64,000 bases of DNA from Mauremys mutica (GCF_020497125.1 NC_059073.1:139571012-139635011); one strand, 5' to 3'; shown: positions 32,050 through 44,280, counted from the stretch's first letter. Notes: a model not told the origin generated them from the letters alone. Numbers and translations are program-made.

Positions 32050-32160
32050 TTCATACATTTGTAGATTTTAAGGGCCACAAGGGACCATTCTGATAATCTA
32101 GTTTAACCTCTTGCATAACACAGGCCATAGACATCCCAAGTTGAGAACCCATGGAATATT
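32050..32160 (-). mobile_element. CR1-related fragment, antisense
   Basis: TTAAGGGCCACAAGGGACCA, then TAATCTAGTTTAACCTCTTG and ACACAGGCCATAGACATC, matching an older CR1 3' subfamily in antisense. A similar fragment occurs at 44281-44400. Confidence 0.7.
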
Positions 32161-32754
32161 ATTTAAGGGCCCATCCTGCTCTTATTAAGCCCTTCCCAGG
32201 ACCTATAAAAGCCATAAAATGTTGGGGCAGTGAGACTACTAGTGTTTTTTGTTTTTTACGATGTAGCAAGTTAACAGCACTTTTGATTATTTATTACCTG
32301 TCTTTGCATTTCCTATTTTTCTTGTATATACACTTCATACAGCACAGCTGGAAGTGGTGGGAGGAGATGGACTGGAACTGAATGCTTGCTTAGAGTTGCA
32401 TTCCATCATTTAAGAGATCACATAGCTCATTTTCTCTCTGGGGTTGTATCATCGCAGACCACGTATATTGCCTAGGGAAGAAAATAACTTTCTTGAAAGA
32501 TGTTGTTTTTTAACACACACAAGACACAAAAACATTTTTGACACCAAACAAAGATCCCGAGTTTCATCCTCTTGCCACAAGCTGGAAAATAAAGCTCTGT
32601 GCTTAATGATAAGTTAGCTGAAGAGTTTGTTGGTTTGATTAGATCTAATAAAGATAAGCAGTGTGAGAATAACAGTGTTACTTGGCATTCATATAGCACT
32701 AATCTACCTAGACATAAAACCTATCTTCACAACTCTCCTTATTAAACTCTTGTA

Positions 32755-33015
32755 TTATGGCAGTGCCCAATCAGGATCCATTGTGCTTGGCACTGAGTGA
32801 GAGACAATCCTGCTTTGAAGAGCTTGTAGTCTAAATAAGTCTAAGACAAAGAGTGGGAGAAGGGAAGCATTATGATCCCCATTTTACAGATGGAGATGTG
32901 GAGCCCAGAGAGGTTGCATGACTTGGCCATGGTTTCTCAGGAAAGCTGTGGCAGAACCAGGAAGTGAATCCTGAGCTTTTCAGTCTCAGTGCTTTAACCA
33001 CAAGACCTTAGGAGA
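32755..33015 (-). mobile_element. MIR-type SINE, nearly full length, antisense
   Basis: Runs from the L2-like tail (CCATTGTGCTTGGCACTGAG) through CCATTTTACAGATGGAGATG and GAGGTTGCATGACTTGG to GTGCTTTAACCACAAGACCT at the tRNA-related end. Ancient SINE, non-coding. Confidence 0.78.
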
Positions 33016-33589
33016 CGGGAGGTCAATAGCAACAGTGTGCTTGTGGGTATGAAATATACCACCTTTTCCCCATGGACAGTCCATTCCTTTAGCCATATAC
33101 TCTTACGTGTATAGAAATTAAACAGGTTTGCAAATACACCATACAGCAAATTGTTTCGCATATCATAAGAAATGCAGAATATCCATATGAGATGTTTTGA
33201 CATTGTCAGAACTTTCCCTTTTTTAAATGAAATGTGAGTGAAATTGACCTGATTTCATGAAGCATTTTGATTTTGATGGAAGTGCATATTCCTGTGGAAA
33301 ATGGTTCCCTCAAAGTTTCTCCAACCAGCTCTATTAGTCACTTCTTAGCTGTGGTTTTTGGTATATGAATCTCAAGGCACTGAATGGGAACCACATCTGA
33401 AGTGTCAAAGCTGGGATTAGAACTCAACAGTTCTTCGCTGTCAGGAGTATTTTCTCAATACCCATGTCCTAGTCAGTTTACTCTTCAAATCACATCTTGC
33501 ATAGTAACTCTTGCAAAATAACTAGTTGACCCATGGGTAAATTACAGTACCAAAGTTTCTTTAGTTTGTGTGCCTATATAATGCCATTA

Positions 33590-33860
33590 CAGAATCATAG
33601 AATATTAGGGTTGGAAGAGACCTCAGGAGGTCATCTAGTCCAACCCCCTGCTCAAAGCAGGACCAACACCAACTAAATCATCCCAGCCAGGCCTTTGTCA
33701 AGCTGGGCCTTAAAAACCTCTAAGGATGGAGATTCCACCACCTCCCTAGGTAAACCATCCCAGTGCTTCACCACCCTCCTAGTGAAATAGTGTTTCCTAA
33801 TCTCCAACCTAGAACTCCCCCACTCCAACTTGAGACCATTGCTTCTCGTTCTGTCATTAT
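33590..33860 (-). mobile_element. CR1 LINE 3' end, antisense
   Basis: Classic reptile and bird CR1 tail inverted: ACAGAATCATAGAATATTAG, GGTTGGAAGAGACCTCAGGA, TCATCTAGTCCAACCCCCTG, then part of the last coding region (CTCCTAGTGAAATAGTGTTT). One of the least diverged repeats in the window. Confidence 0.92.
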
Positions 33861-34582
33861 GACTCTCTACTTAGCGAATACCCACCAGATAATGAAGGCA
33901 GAACAAATTCATCTGGCTCAAGAGAGGTCCCTTATATTTTAAATGTAAATTTCTGTCTCAACACAGTATTGCTTAATGACAATGTATTATTCTGGAAATT
34001 TCCTGCCTCCCGTGCAAACCAACTTTCGTACAAATAATAATAAAGTAATTTAGGCCACACTGACGTTTTGCTACTTTCCCAACAGTGCTTCTGCACAAGC
34101 TGAGCAGAATATGCTCTCTACAAAAACAATTCTTGAACAGCAGGGCAGATCCTCTACTGCTGTAAACTGGTGTAGCGCCATTGACTTCAGTGCATCTGTG
34201 CTACTCACAGTAAGGGATCAGAGTTTACATGAGCAATTAGAGCCGCAGGCAAGCTGTCCTTGCACATGGAAAGAAACAGCACGTTTTGTACAAACAGGAA
34301 TGGATTACGTGCTCTGAGGGAGCTGAATTTCCACAGAGTAATTCCATTAAGGCTGGAATTCAACCCTGTGAGAATGGAATCAGCACAACGCCTATGCAAT
34401 ATTTCAATTCCACTTGAACAGTATTTTATGGACTTAAATGGTGCGTTGTGTCAGTCCCAGCTACATCCTAAAAGATATGCTCTTTATTTCATCTTTGACA
34501 ATGTTTAAGCAATAATGGGGATCTCACCATTGACTTCATTAGGCTTTGGATCAGGCCTGCATTACTAACATGTTTGAGGGAA

Positions 34583-34748
34583 AAGGTGGGTGAGGTAATA
34601 TCTTTTATTAGACCAATTTCTGTTGGTGAGGGAGACAAGTTTCTTGTCTCTCTCACCAATAGGATTTGGTCTAGTAACAGAAAATTACCTCACCCACCTT
34701 GTCTCTCTAATATCCTGTGAGCAACACAGCTAGAATAACACTCCATAC
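34583..34748 (+). mobile_element. Palindromic retroposon, GGTGAGGTAAT family
   Basis: The inverted arm 34583-34641 (AAGGTGGGTGAGGTAATATC) meets the sense arm 34642-34700 (CTTGTCTCTCTCACCAATAG), followed by the 3' tail TCTCTAATATCCTGTGAGC and ACACAGCTAG. The arms meet at GACAAGTTTCTTGTC, i.e. right at the position of GAAA in the hammerhead-like motif of the fuller copy at 39.4 kb. The tail resembles that of the 12.3/20.5/21.1-kb family. Non-coding. Confidence 0.7.
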
Positions 34749-34749
34749 A

Positions 34750-36900
34750 TAAGGAAAAGGGTTTGCAGAAAGTTTTCATGTTTTGAAAAATGGCCTCTTT
34801 TCAAAAATGAAACTATCTGCAAAGAAACTCAACACGAGAGAGAATTTCTGTTTTGCATAATTTTTTTTTTTTAACAGAAAGGCTTATGGTTACAGACTCA
34901 ACCTAGGACTCAATTTGGGAACCTTCCAAGCAAACCTGGAAAGTCATTTTATGATTTTGCATTGAAATCATGCGAGGAAACATCATAGCTTCTCATGATG
35001 GTGAGACATGACTGAGTTTTCCTTTGTGTTCAGTCCACACAGGTGCCTGCCTTTGAGTGGGTGGATTTGAATGAACCTGAAATTAAAAGAAAATGTTTCT
35101 ATGGCTATATAGTAAAAACCGCTGAAAATGTCACAAACCCTAGTTCTCGAGGATTTATAACCTATGTACTGTAACTATATATTGCTAGAGTGCCATTACT
35201 GTAGTATCTGGGCACCATATTTTGGTTAAGAGACCACTATTGATCTTACTCTGTGCTCCCAAACTATTAGGTTGAGTCATTTTGCTCCACTTTGTTACCT
35301 ACATTGTATTTCCCCTGCACTTATTGCAGTGTAATTCCCAGTTAAGAGCAATTTTTGATTTTTTGGATACATAATACATATTCCTTCATATGATAGAATG
35401 GCTTTGCTGCATTGTTTTCGTGTACTACTTAACATCACATTGTTGAAACAAACAGTAATCCTATGTAATGGTCTGGAAATTAGAAAAAGAAAGAAACGTT
35501 TCACTGAATTACCTGGATAATTCAGCACTTGACACTTGATAAATTACGTTTACTTTCAATACATTGGAGCTCATTATGGCAGATGGAAGTTAAAAGCAAA
35601 TGACAGTTCTTGAAACAAACCAAGGAAAGATGAAGTTTGCTGAGTGCCTGAACTATTGCTAAGTAACTCCGTGAATCTTTTTAATTTAGTTCACGTATAT
35701 TTTATGACAGTTCAGTTATACCACGTGGAGCCTATAATGAAGCAAAACCAGGCACATATACATTTTAAATACAAGGAATCTATTATTAATTATACGTAAT
35801 TTATTTCTTTTGTACATCAGCCCTGGAGACTATGGGTAGAATTTTCAAAAATCCCTGGGTGACGTAGGCACTTAGAAGCCCATGTCCCATTGACTTTCAC
35901 TGAATCCAAACAAGACTTTGGTGCTTCTTGAAAATTTAACCTAGGGCAACAGACACTTTAGCAATTCTTAGCGACTGATACTTGCACTAGCAAATAGCGG
36001 GTTAATTCAATGTACTGTATTTGCCCTTCGACTTTAAAATACCAACAACACACAAAACTGATCAACCTGCTCTCACCATTGGACAACACACTCTCTCCGT
36101 CTCAGTGATGCAGTTCAGGACCTTTGGGATGACCTGGTTTTGCAGTTCTAGCACTCTGCATATTGTACTCATTGCTTGTTACAAAAGGCGAGTGACCTGG
36201 AATAAAACACTCCAGAAACTCTGATGTTTACTAATACAGCAGAAAACCACCTCCCAAGCTCCACTAATGGCTTCCAATATGAGGTGTCAGTCCTAATATT
36301 CTGACGACCTATCTAAAACATACAGGTTTAACTCTGAAGGGATTATCCAGTTCTATAGGCTTTAAATTGGCTGCAGGGCAGCTGAGTTATTCTAGTCATG
36401 TAGCGGGGATCATTGTAGCATTGTTCCCTGATGGATTCAAGGGAATTACATACAGGAAATCAAAGATGTAACTGGAAAACAAAATTAAACTAAACTAATA
36501 GTCTTCCCATGAGAAATCAGTTTGTATTTCTAAACGTCTGGATGCATTTCTGTCTGGAGCATAAAATCAAGAGGCAGCTCCTTTGCTGGTATATATCAGC
36601 ACTGACTCCACTGGAGCGCTGTTGATTTACCCCAGCTGCACATCTGGCCCCACGTCTCAAGGACACGTGTGTATAATCAGCATGTTTGGCTGTGAGACTT
36701 TTGTTCTTCTCAAAGGATACGGTAATGCTCGCACAAATGGCCAATTTGAGGCTGCATAAAATTGTCTTGGTTTCATTTCCTTGGGCTAAACAAATGGCCC
36801 CTTTTAAAAATGAAGTGGGAAATAAATATATTGAAGGAACGACAGTGCAATTTGTTTAAAAATCAAATGCAAAGCCAGGGTCAGATCCTGTGAGGTGCTT
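34750..36900. other. Mostly unique AT-rich sequence
   Basis: No gene recognised. Contains poly-T/A runs (34861-34872) and at 35825-35945 a decayed palindromic MITE (TAGAATTTTCAAAAATCCC ... TTCTTGAAAATTTAACC). Frames of 67-77 codons lack motifs. Confidence 0.4.
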
Positions 36901-38020
36901 TGCTGACCCATTGAAGTCAGTGGGAGCTAAGAGTGCTCAGCATTTATTTAGGTGCCTGTGGCTCTTCTCAGGTAAGTCTGCCCCTCTTTCCACTCCCTTG
37001 TAACCCAAATGCATCAGGGACCCTTAACAGAGCCTCATCCCCTTTTTCCTGCCAGCCACAGACCTACCGCATTCAATTGCTGTGAGCATATTTTCATGCA
37101 GAAGTGCCTTTTTGCAGGTGCAATCCTGATCTACATATTCAAGAAGCCAATTATGGAATTTTGTAGGCTCACTGGGTGTGGGTGGATTTTGACAGAACCA
37201 ACCCCAGTTCCATACAGGTTTGGAAACGTAACCTTTGAAATCCAAGCCTCCAAGTTGTCTACGTTTTAGCTAGGTTTCACAGGCTGAACTGTGTATGCAG
37301 CCTCGACAACAATCAGATGCTTCTGAGTACCAGGATGTGCATTTTCATAATAGCACTTAACCTTTTATTTTGCCCTAGCGGCTCCATCATCATTGTTTTT
37401 ATAAAGGTGGCTGATTGTACTGAACTCATTGCAGAGTCAACAAGATGCTTTTGTGACAAGTCAAAAGAGATGCCTCATGAATCTATGAGTAGGATGAGCT
37501 AAAAATGGCATCCCTATGCTCTCAGCTTCTGCTGAAAGTTTCCAAATAATTTCCCAAGGTGGCCATCCTGCTGCCTAATTCTATCTTCCCTTTTCAGGAG
37601 ACCCTACTGCAGATTGCTCTCAAGTAGCACTAAAATATCAGTGAGGTTTTAGTGCATGCGATTTAAGAAAAATAAATCATAGGAACTTAGAAATTGCTAT
37701 GCCTAGTCACACTAGTGCACTTTCTAGTTCAATATCTTGTTTCTGGCAGTGGCCAATGCCAGTGAAAAGAGCAACAAGTCCTGAAGTGGGCAATTATAGA
37801 AAACCTGTCCACAAGAGAAGTTTCTAATTCCCTCAGTTAGCGTGTAGCGTAGCAGGTATAAAGATCTGGATCTGAAATTTCCAAGAGTTTAGGGTGGTTA
37901 AGATCTGGGGAGCTTGGTTCAAGTCATCATGGCTAAAATTCTGGTCCCATTTTGCAAGTTTTACCATTGATGTCCATGGTGCCAGGATTTGCCGTATTGA
38001 TGAAGAATTATTTGCTATAA
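36900..38020. other. Unassigned AT-rich sequence
   Basis: An arm of a common palindromic repeat lies near 36885-36980 (CCATTGAAGTCAGTGGGAGC, GTGCTCAGCATT). The rest is unique-looking. No gene recognised. Confidence 0.4.
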
Positions 38021-38024
38021 TCAT

Positions 38025-38160
38025 CATGTATTATTTGCAATATAGTAGCACCTACTGGTCCCTGCAATGGACCAGGACTCCATTGTGCTAGGTGCTGTAC
38101 AAACACATAACAAAAGTATAGTCCTTGCCCCAAGACTTTGCAATCTAAGTACTCTTGAAA
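38025..38160 (-). mobile_element. MIR/L2-type tail, antisense
   Basis: AGTAGCACCTACTGGTCCC, CTCCATTGTGCTAGGTGCTG, TACAAACACATAACAAAAGT and AGTCCTTGCCCCAAG follow the antisense MIR tail order. Confidence 0.65.
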
Positions 38161-38164
38161 AAGC

Positions 38165-38515
38165 AGGGAATTTCAGGTTTCAGTTAATGCTTTTTATTTT
38201 TTAAAATGAAATCAAGCTCTCCTGTTTTTAGTGTGACTCAAGGTATTTAGTGTTTTCCTTAAAGACACTGTTCCTAGAATCCTGTGACAATGTGAGGATC
38301 TCAGCTTTCAAACAAAAAATAAGGACGTTTCTCACCCTCATGATTGTGGAGAAAAGCTTGAAAATGTGACCCGAATGCACCTTAAAGGCTCATATACCAG
38401 AAGGCAAATAAAAAGTACCCACCATCGATTATTTTTTAAAAAGATCTCATGATTTTTAGGCCAATGTCATGAGTTTTATATGCTTGGGGTTGGGAATACT
38501 GCAATCAACAACATA
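38165..38515. mobile_element. Decayed copy of the 40.35-kb DNA repeat
   Basis: Shares ordered phrases with 40343-40645: TGATTGTGGAGAAAAGC, CATATACCAGAAGGCAAATA, ATCTCATGATTTTTAGG and a terminal GGGGTTGGGAATACT. More diverged, with unclear ends. Confidence 0.4.
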
Positions 38516-39099
38516 TTGCATGAAACCAGATTTAGTGACTCAGAACTCCCAAACTGGGTATGTCTTCATGACTCTTTCTAGCCTACTTCCTGTTAGACAT
38601 CTGCAGTGTCCACAAATCACACTATGATACAGCAGAGAGAGTTTCCAGATGGATTGGCGTCCAAACTTTTCCAAAATCCAGAGGTTCTCAGATTCAGCGG
38701 TTTGATTTCTCCCATTCTAGACACATGCCAGGTGTGAAGTAGAGTAAAACTTCCCTGAAGTTATCAAATCTGGGGTTTTGGTTTCTGCCTTGACTAGTAT
38801 AAACTGAATTACATTATATCCAAGCTTGCAGTAGTACAAAAAGGGTTTACAACTGATTTGAAATTCCCCTGTAGCTATTCTGAAAGCAAACTGAACCAGT
38901 CTCTGAGATTCATATGAGTGTAAATCAACACCTTTATACTCCCTCACTGCAAGACTGTCAGACACAAAATGGACAGGACAGTTCCTACAAGTAATAGTAT
39001 CTTAAAATGCTTCAGGAATTCTTCCCAATAATTCTGTGGTGAAATGTGAATTATCTGTGTAGTATCACCACTGTCTTCTGCCTGCGGAAGACGGGCTAG

Positions 39100-39455
39100 A
39101 ACAAAGAACTTTGCTTGACACTAAAAATCATGGACTGAGTAGAGACACTGGATTTTTGACTTATTACAACAATTGATAACCCACTAACAGCCGCCCCCAA
39201 CCTGCCTTTTTTGTCTCCCTTTCTTTCCCCCTATGACTGGAGGGGTGTTAGTGGGTCACCTCACCTTAAACGATCCCTTGAAATATGTGTTAACTACTTA
39301 TGCTAACCAATCTGTTCCACCTTGTATTTAGCTGCGACATTTTTGAGTAGGTTTCCCAGACCTAAGGAAGGGCTTTATGTAAGCTCAAAAGCTTGTCTCT
39401 CTCATTGACAGAAGCTGGTCCAATAAAAGATTACCTCACCAACATTGTCTGTAGA
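39100..39455 (+). mobile_element. Longer retroposon copy of the GGTGAGGTAAT family
   Basis: About 350 bases from GACGGGCTAGAACAAAG through TTAACTACTTATGCTAACC to GGTCCAATAAAAGATTACC. At 39361-39395 it holds a decayed hammerhead-like stretch: CTAAGGA for CUGANGA, a GGCTTTATGTAAGCTC stem-loop, AAAA for GAAA, then GCTTGTC. Its 3' part equals the sense arm at 34642-34700, so it shows what lies upstream of the inverted copies. Non-coding as far as I can read. Confidence 0.6.
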
Positions 39456-39468
39456 ACATAGTTTCTCA

Positions 39469-39715
39469 GGGCAGGTCTACACTACAGGGGAAAATCGATA
39501 TAAGATACGCAACTTCAGCTACGTGAATAACGTAGCTGAAGTCGAAGTATCTTATATTGAATTACCTACCGTCCTCATGGCGCGGGATCGATGTCCGAGG
39601 CTCTCCATGTCGACTCCGCTACCGCCGTTCGGGTTGATGGAGTTACGGAGTCGACAGGAGCGCGTTCGGGGATCGATATATCGCGTCCCTTTCTTTGTGG
39701 ATAGATTGGTGTGTG
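39469..39715. mobile_element. Harbinger-type MITE with exact hairpin
   Basis: Begins GGCAGGTCTACACTACAGGG. Contains a perfect 13-bp hairpin, ACTTCAGCTACGT (39512-39524) with ACGTAGCTGAAGT (39530-39542), nested in a longer imperfect stem. CpG-rich and among the younger MITEs here. The overlapping 129-codon frame is fortuitous. Confidence 0.7.
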
Positions 39716-40342
39716 GGGAGTTGGAACACCTTGAAACTCTCGTCTGTTTTACTATGGGGTTCACCATCTGGAAAAGATTGGGAACCACTGGGCTAGAAGA
39801 TCTCACAAGTCTTTTCCATCTTTATCGTCTATGATTCATAACACTTTCTATTGCTTAGCAGTGAATGGTTTCTGAGCTCCCTCTCGTGGAAGATGTATTC
39901 TTTGCAGTTTAAGCTTGTGAATTTCTTCCCTTTTGGCTTTTCTTCCTGCTTTTCCAGGCATTTCTTGGGAAACTATTCCACTGCTCCTTTACTTCTAAAT
40001 TCTTTTTGGGCTTTTTTATTCACCACATCAAGCCCATTCCTGGAGCTCTTACTCCAGACCACCTCTCATTGAATAAGTAGAAGGTTTGGACGCTGTACTT
40101 GCGTGTAGATATAATCTTAAGGGACAAAATACACTCAGAATAGGGGATGCAGAAAAGTCAAAATGCAGCAGAGCTGCTGCATGAGGTGTAGGCAGCTCCA
40201 GAGCAGGTGATTTTTAGATCGCCAGTGTGTACTGAAACTGAGATTTGATCTAGCAGCCCCTGCATAGCTGATTGTACTATGACGACAGGAATTGGAGAAA
40301 GAGGACCAGGTTTCCAGAGGGGGCGTGTATTGGTCAGGAATC

Positions 40343-40645
40343 CATGTTGCCAACTCTCATGATTTTATTGTGAGTCTCCCAATATTTGGTGTTTTTCATA
40401 AGGCCCTAGCTCCTGCACTCACAGGACTATATGAGAATATCATCTTTCAATTAAAAAAGATTCTAGCCTTCATGAATGCCCAGAAAAACTGACATTTGAC
40501 TCAAATGCACTTTGGGACTCATTAACCAGAAGTCAAAATAAAAAGAAACCAATTAAAAATATATGAATTTTAAGCCTCTTCATTTTGGGAGGTGGGGGAG
40601 GGGGCTGGAGTCATGATTTTTGAATGCATGGAGTTGGCAACACTG
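40343..40645. mobile_element. DNA-transposon-like repeat with TIRs, about 303 bp
   Basis: Terminal inverted repeats CCATGTTGCCAACTC and inverted CCAGTGTTGCCAACTC, 11 bp of them exact. The interior has CATGATTTTATTGTGAGTC and CTGGAGTCATGATTTTTGAA. Superfamily not assigned; TSDs unclear. Related decayed copy at 38165-38515. Confidence 0.6.
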
Positions 40646-41169
40646 GCTTCTCGGCATATTTAGGAAAACTCTGTTTCTTACAGCTCTGCCCTGCTGCAAC
40701 AGTTCTTGGTAATGAAACAGCCAATGAGAGCATCCACAACTATGCGGAACCATTGGCTAAAATCCCCTGTCGAGGATGCGGTATGGGCATGTAAATTATT
40801 TTCACAGGGCTCAGTTTACCCATCAGAGTAAGGAGTGCAGAAGGGTCCCAGTGCAGCAGAGCTGCTACACATGGTGTAGGCAGCTCCACCAGAGGCACAT
40901 AGGAATCTTGAACCCCCCATGTATGGAGTTTGCTGGGGCACAAAGTCTCAAGCAGTAGTGGGGGAAGGGCTGTGCCTCTGTTCATTCAGGTTTTCACACA
41001 ATACCACCGAATGCTTGAGTTTTTTGTGGGGAGTCACACACTCCGCCCTTACTGCTCCGCCTGAAATTTCTGCCTACTCCCACAGAATCCTATGTGTTTA
41101 ATTATCAGTAAAATAACTTTAGAAGTATCTATTACTTAATCAGGGGCCACAGAGTTTCCACAAGGTTGT

Positions 41170-41330
41170 TACCTTTAAGGAAGCTTACAAAGGTCCTAAA
41201 CCTGAAATCCCTGCTATGGCTTGCCTTGAGACATCAGGGTAGAGGGCTGGGTCACAGCCAAGATTAGAACTTGGGAATTCCTGGCTCCGTGTCTAGCATT
41301 CACATCCGACCTCTCTATGCTACAGGAATG
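41170..41330 (-). mobile_element. MIR-like SINE fragment, antisense
   Basis: CAGCCAAGATTAGAACTTGG, then GAATTCCTGGCTCCGTGTC and CGACCTCTCTATGCTAC follow the antisense 5' half of MIR. Diverged. Confidence 0.45.
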
Positions 41331-41339
41331 GCAACCATT

Positions 41340-42460
41340 GTTCATTAAGGGTCTGATTCTCCACCACCTTGCATCTTCTGGAGTCATTTGTACAAACCCA
41401 CAGCACAATGGAGCCATAGCTGGGGACACTCTGCCACTCAAGTCTCTTTCAGGGCACAAGTTTGTATTTCAGACATTAACCCTAGGCAAAACATCAAAGC
41501 AAAAACAGTTCCTCTGCCCACCCAGGGCCACAGCTACCAAAGGCTCTCTCAACCAGGGGCACCAGAAGGACTGCAAAAAGGTAGTGCGGGGAGCAACCCA
41601 AACATTTAGAAAACCTACTGAGCAAGGCTGTGCCTGTTACTTTAAGCAAAGCCATAATAAACATATTATTGCTAATTCTATAGGCCATATCTGCCAATTG
41701 CTCACAACAGGAGTCACAAAAAAACCCCGCTCACAACAATTCAACACAATCTCAAAGAGCAATAAATAATAAGCAGTGGTTAAACAGGTAACTTCTTTGA
41801 GAACTATATTCAAACCATTTATGACTATTGCCATTACTGAGCAGCAATTAAAAAGAAAGTGAAGGAAAGGCCAGATGTCACAATGCAATCAGTTTAAATG
41901 CTTTTACTGGGGCTGTTTACTTTTTAATTATTGCAACATAGTTTAAAACTTAAGGACGAATACTAAAACATCTGAATTTTTTCAGCCATATCCCATGAAA
42001 ATAATTGCTGGTCACTGCACAAAGCTACAGTATTAGGTACAACTACAATGTCAAATAACTTCCAATTATTTATTTTATGTCTCCTTGGAAACAAAACCTA
42101 CATAAAAAAACATTCCAAAAGACATCCATATCTGATTACAGTATCAATATAGGCAATATAGGCTGCTTGGCATCAAGATTTGCAGAGTCATTTACCATGC
42201 TTATTAGCAGTAAGAGTATTATTAAAAGCAACTTACAGTAATGTGAAAGTCTGGGATTTTCCTTATTTCATCAATGTAGTCTTCAGTCTTTTCAGAAGGT
42301 GGGAATACCTTCCATAACTTCAACAACTTGTATTTGTGGAACTAATGGGAACTACATACAATTAACAAACAGTTCACATTTTGTCGTCTTCAGTGCCCTA
42401 TGTCAGGAAGCAGTCCTAATTAAATCCATTTGTCAAAAAAGTCTCTCCTGGCATGAACAT
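41340..42460. other. Unique AT-rich sequence
   Basis: The plus frame 41317-41769 (150 codons) is one of the longest in the AT-rich part, but it has no domain, starts inside a MIR-like fragment and shows no splice or start support. I treat it as chance. Confidence 0.4.
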
Positions 42461-42462
42461 AG

Positions 42463-42628
42463 AATATCAGGTTTGGAAGGGACCTCATCTAGTCCAACCC
42501 TCTGCTCAAAACAGGACCAATCCCCAGACAGATTTTTGCCCCAGATCCCTAAATGTCCCCTCAAGGATTGAACTCATAATCCTGGGTTTAGCAGGCCAAT
42601 GATCAAACCACTAAGCTACCCCTCCCTC
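42463..42628 (-). mobile_element. Cry SINE with longer CR1 tail, antisense
   Basis: The right part is the antisense tRNA-like head (ATTGAACTCATAATCCTGGG, ending AAGCTACCCCTCCC). The left part is CR1 3' UTR (GAATATCAGGTTTGGAAGGG, CTAGTCCAACCCTCTGCTC). The two join near CCAATCCCCAGACAGATTTT without a gap, longer CR1 content than in the copy at 30851. Non-coding. Confidence 0.82.
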
Positions 42629-42770
42629 TATGATAGTAACAAATTACCTGCCAAACTCTAGAAGATCCAAAATATCTGTGATGTCCTTGTATATGTGAAG
42701 AAACCTGAGATGGTTCTTCCTTTGTTGCGACATCATAAATTGGAGGTACGTTTTTATTCTTCAGAGTGCA

Positions 42771-42866
42771 GAAGAGCTTTGTTCCATGGTTGAATTGGAC
42801 ATAGGAATTGTCAAATAGGAAGAGCTTTGTTCCATGGTTGAATTGGACATAGGAATTGTCAAATTG
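42771..42866. repeat. 48-bp tandem duplication
   Basis: Two practically identical 48-bp units (42771-42818 and 42819-42866) starting GAAGAGCTTTGTTCCATGG. On the minus strand it doubles a 16-residue stretch (TIPMSNSTMEQSSS) in frame. Confidence 0.9.
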
Positions 42867-44280
42867 GGTTTGTCAGCTTCAGAAAGGAGTGGGCATGCTC
42901 CCTCAGCAGCTCCAAGTATTTCCACAAAGGTTGCTAATTTCATCACTTTGTTTATGCTGGTCATCTTTTGCTCGTACATTTTCAGCAAATCCTTCTGAAT
43001 CATCAAATAAAAGTGTAGGCCGTCAAAAATCAAAGTTACCAGCATGTAGATTACAGATTTCATTTGGAATTTCGAAGAGATCGCCATTGGCTTCTCAAAT
43101 TACAAGAGTCTTGGTTTGTTGAAGTAATTTCCAAGTTTCCTGATTAAGCCTCCAATACAGCTCACCTATTACAATGCCAAGCTGTTGAAATAATTGTTTA
43201 TGAAAATATTCTTTAGCAGTTTTAAACACCTATGGTGCACTTCCATCATCAGCATATCATGGTAGCTGTTGAATCTATTTTGGCAGTACCTCCAAAGCGC
43301 CTGTATAAATTTCAGCAAATCATATTTCTGAACGGAAAACTATTTAAGTGTTCACGAAGGGTGGCAGGGAAAAGTCAGGGCAGGCTCAGCAGTCACACTC
43401 TGTCTGCAATACGTCAGCTACGTCCTCACAATTGAAAATACACGAAAGCAAACGTTCAAGTCCAAGGAATGCACTAAATTTTTCCATGAGAGAAATCAGT
43501 CTTGGGGGGGCTTTTTTCACTGCTTTGGTTTCTCCGCCTTGCGCGTGAGACCAGTGCCCATTGTGTGGAGGATTGCTTGATAATTGTTGTGCGGTGATTG
43601 TCGAGCTGGTGTTCTTGCTGCCTGCTGCATCACACACAAGGATTTTAATGAGTTAGAGCTGTCCGATGGGAATGATGCTTTCATGGTTCAAATATGGTTA
43701 GCCTTTTAGCAGAGGCTATGTTGTGGCCTTCATGAACTGCTTGTAATGCTTCTAATCAGACACCTTTTTGTTGAATCTTTCAATATAAGGTAAGGCTATG
43801 ATTTAAGCAGTGAATTAACAAAGCTTTGGGGTTTTCTTTCTCAATCTGGGTTGCCACACCAGAAGTCTTTCCTTGTATTACTGTACGTTTTTGAGGCATA
43901 ACCCCATTTGTAACGATACATCTTCAACTGTATTCAGTGGAGATATTGCATCTGCCTTTATGCAACCATGCAGTACTGCAAGCTCAATTATCATCAAAAA
44001 AGTTTACAGCAAACATGAGTTGTTCATGACCACTTACATCCCTGCTTTTATCAGTAACAAAGTATTTCTGACTGCTTGACTTTGTCTGTAAGTTTTCTGA
44101 AAACACCTGATGGTGAAGTTCTTTAATTTGTTCATTGATATTATCAGGTCAGGCATACTGATATTCCTTTTTCAACCACTGCTTAATTTCTTTGTCAAGT
44201 CTGTCTGTCTGTTGAAACAAGCTCAAACAACTTCTGAAAATTGCTTTCATTATCCACATGGCCCCTTATTGTTACAGATT

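Noticed and set aside
39445..39834. 129-codon plus frame
   Set aside because: It runs through a Harbinger-type MITE and its hairpin, then into a hAT-like end; not a gene.
41317..41769. 150-codon plus frame
   Set aside because: Begins inside a MIR-like fragment and has no domain, no conserved-looking block and no splice support.
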